Assembly (NCBI GenBank): GCA_029261255.1
Contig: JAJDBQ010000064.1
Coordinates: forward strand, 1 to 56,611
Source: Nitrospirales bacterium
GTDB taxonomy: Bacteria > Nitrospirota > Nitrospiria > Nitrospirales > UBA8639
Direction of reading: 5' to 3'
DNA: 56,611 nt
Part shown: positions 54,929 through 56,611 of the stretch, one piece after another
How positions within the stretch are numbered: position 1 is the stretch's first letter
How the letters are laid out: each line of letters starts with the position of its first letter
The notes under the pieces: model-generated
Seen by the model: only the letters and a program-made list of their open reading frames with translations
The model's database searches: none
What the model was told of the DNA's origin: nothing
Translations under genes and position numbers: made by a program

Positions 54929-55145
54929 TTGAAAAAATCCGCCAGCCTTCGCCAAGGCTACGGCTGACAAGTCAGCGTTTCCATGCCTTAGCCGAGCCTA
55001 CTTCGCCGAAGTAGCTTCGGCTACGAAGGCCGGGAACGGTTTCGCGCAGGCAGGTCGCTCTTTTTCCGTGCTCACGGACTGAGCGTACGCGCCGCACGTT
55101 AAAACAACGGTGGCTTTACTGGACGGTATTGTTTAACCATACCCT
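54929..55145 (+). repeat. Dispersed intergenic repeat, family A, copy 2
   Basis: Begins TTGAAAAAATCCGCCAGCC and shares GCGCAGGCAGGTCG, GTGCTCAC and ACTGGACGG with a TGTTTAACC end, in the same order as the copy at 15430-15647. Its interior holds a perfect hairpin, CTACTTCG with CGAAGTAG, near 54999-55014. Confidence 0.65.
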
Positions 55146-55357
55146 CAAGCTAACTCATGCCGGTACCCGCCACACGATACCTTTGGATGCTGAGGGAAAA
55201 CTCGTCCACCAATATGTCACTGAAACGAAACGAGAGTTTCGTGGCGACTGCCTTGTTTATGGTTTTGGGGATGGGTGTGAGAGTCAACTCGTATGAGTTG
55301 CAAGAAAAGATACTCTCTTCGAGTCAGCGTACGTCGTCTGTTAGGAAGAGAGGGAAC

Positions 55358-56611
55358 TTACACTCCGTGGCATTTTTTGTATTTTTTACCGCTACCACAG
55401 GGACAGGAATCGTTGCGACCCACTTTTTCTTCTGAACGTTGTACCGGTTGTTTCGGTGCTTCCGCAGCTTCACCACGGTTCAGGCTCATTTGCGAAGGGC
55501 GTGGAGCTTCCACTTCTGGTTCTGGACGTTCGCCGCGTACTAACTGGAACTTAAAGAGGCGTTCCAACGTATCGCCTTTAATGCGGTCCATCATCCCGGA
55601 AAACATGTCATACCCTTCACGTTTATACTCAGCTAAGGGATCTTTTTGACCATATCCCCGGAGACCAATACCGTCTTTGAGTTGATCCATTCCCCACAAA
55701 TGATCCTTCCATTGCTGATCAATCATCTGCAAAAGAATGGTTCGCTCTATATAGTGAATCAAGTCTTCACCCGCGCCATGCTCTTCCACCAAATTTTTGA
55801 CTTTATCTCGGTACCCTTGCTTCAGTTTTTCTGGAATATCTTCTATGAGCGCGTCGCGCCCTAATTCTTTCAATTCGTCAACATTAAAATTTTCCAAGCC
55901 AAATTGACCATGCACCGATTCAACGAGGCCAGCAAAATCCCACTCTTCTGAGTATTGTTCTTCAGGGCAGTACGTCGCCACCAAGCCCTCGCCAATCCCA
56001 TCGAGCATATCCAATACTTCTTCACGAACATCCGTGGCTCTCAGAACATTCTGTCGATGTTTGTAAATCACCTCTCGTTGTTTATTCATCACATCGTCAT
56101 ATTCAAGGAGATGTTTGCGAATTTCGAAGTTGTGCCCTTCCACTTTCTTTTGGGCATTTTCTATCGACTTCGTCACCATGCGATGTTCGATGGGCACGCC
56201 TTCTTCCATGCCTAACTTCAGCATGAGATTCGAGACACGCTCAGAGGCAAAGATTCGCAACAGATCATCTTCTAGCGAAAGGAAAAAGCGCGACGACCCG
56301 GGATCGCCTTGGCGCCCTGCCCGACCTCGTAACTGATTATCGATTCGCCGGCTTTCATGTCGTTCCGTCCCCACAATATGCAAGCCACCCGCAGCTAACA
56401 CTTCGACCTTATCGGCTTCACAACTGGTCTTGATTTTCTCAAATTCCTTGGCTAAGTCTTCTTCACTCAACTCCTCACCCTTGTAGATGAATTGTTGTTT
56501 AAAGAGGGCTTCGAAACTTCCACCTAATAAAATATCAGTCCCGCGACCAGCCATGTTTGTGGCAATGGTGACAGCGCCCTTTTTCCCGGCTTGGGCAATG
56601 ATTTCAGCTTC
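55358..56611 (-). CDS. secA: Preprotein translocase ATPase SecA, C-terminal part
   Basis: The last roughly 417 residues of SecA, the motor that drives Sec-dependent export; the gene runs off the right edge. Visible are the end of the second nucleotide-binding fold ([57 protein letters not shown]), the helical scaffold and wing domains ([60 protein letters not shown]) and the C-terminal zinc-binding SEC-C motif ([14 protein letters not shown]). This is a typical complete C-terminus. Confidence 0.97.
   Translation of the reverse strand, partial: EAEIIAQAGKKGAVTIATNMAGRGTDILLGGSFEALFKQQFIYKGEELSEEDLAKEFEKIKTSCEADKVEVLAAGGLHIVGTERHESRRIDNQLRGRAGRQGDPGSSRFFLSLEDDLLRIFASERVSNLMLKLGMEEGVPIEHRMVTKSIENAQKKVEGHNFEIRKHLLEYDDVMNKQREVIYKHRQNVLRATDVREEVLDMLDGIGEGLVATYCPEEQYSEEWDFAGLVESVHGQFGLENFNVDELKELGRDALIEDIPEKLKQGYRDKVKNLVEEHGAGEDLIHYIERTILLQMIDQQWKDHLWGMDQLKDGIGLRGYGQKDPLAEYKREGYDMFSGMMDRIKGDTLERLFKFQLVRGERPEPEVEAPRPSQMSLNRGEAAEAPKQPVQRSEEKVGRNDSCPCGSGKKYKKCHGV

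Overview
The window looks like a chromosomal segment of a free-living Gram-negative bacterium, most plausibly Nitrospirota (Nitrospira-like). That placement is inference from gene families and gene style: STN-domain TonB receptor, OprP/O-type porin, very large PstC/PstA, many IS elements, SpvB-type RHS protein. No rRNA, tRNA or CRISPR array was seen.

Layout. 1-1.0 kb: fused transposase remnants. 1.3-2.5 kb: a MarR regulator with a perfect palindromic operator, then a secreted cupin protein. 3.4-9.0 kb: an iron-uptake locus (FecI-type sigma factor, FecR-type anti-sigma factor, STN/TonB-dependent receptor, PepSY membrane protein, small membrane protein). 9.05-13.1 kb: nested mobile elements (IS6 remnant, Tn3-family remnant, a 151-bp IS6-type MITE, an intact IS6-family IS) that have cut a type III restriction-like helicase gene and an ORF6N gene.

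13.7-43.1 kb is a phosphate-starvation island: phosphate-selective porin, CBS protein, PsiE-like protein, PhoB-type regulator, small winged-helix protein, pstS-pstC-pstA-pstB-phoU, a phytase-like esterase fragment, a receiver-less winged-helix regulator with Ppx/GppA, a divergent sigma-70 factor, and a same-strand series of exported phosphoester hydrolases (GDPD, PhoX, endonuclease/exonuclease/phosphatase family, PhoD, metallophosphoesterase). An IS3 and an IS5 element interrupt it and an IS4-family element bounds it. Six promoters in the island share one architecture: four 5-bp half-sites, mostly GTAAC-like, at an exact 11-bp period, then exactly 10 bp, then a -10 hexamer. I read this as a doubled Pho box, tying uptake, regulators, polyphosphate hydrolysis and organic-phosphate scavenging into one regulon. 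No PhoR-type kinase lies beside phoB.

45-51.7 kb: a 1943-residue exported RHS/SpvB protein with 150-bp tandem repeats, followed by an ankyrin-repeat lipoprotein that may be its immunity protein. 51.7-55.3 kb: a LuxR-type regulator, a TSUP permease and two families of dispersed intergenic repeats. The window ends inside secA (C-terminal part, minus strand).
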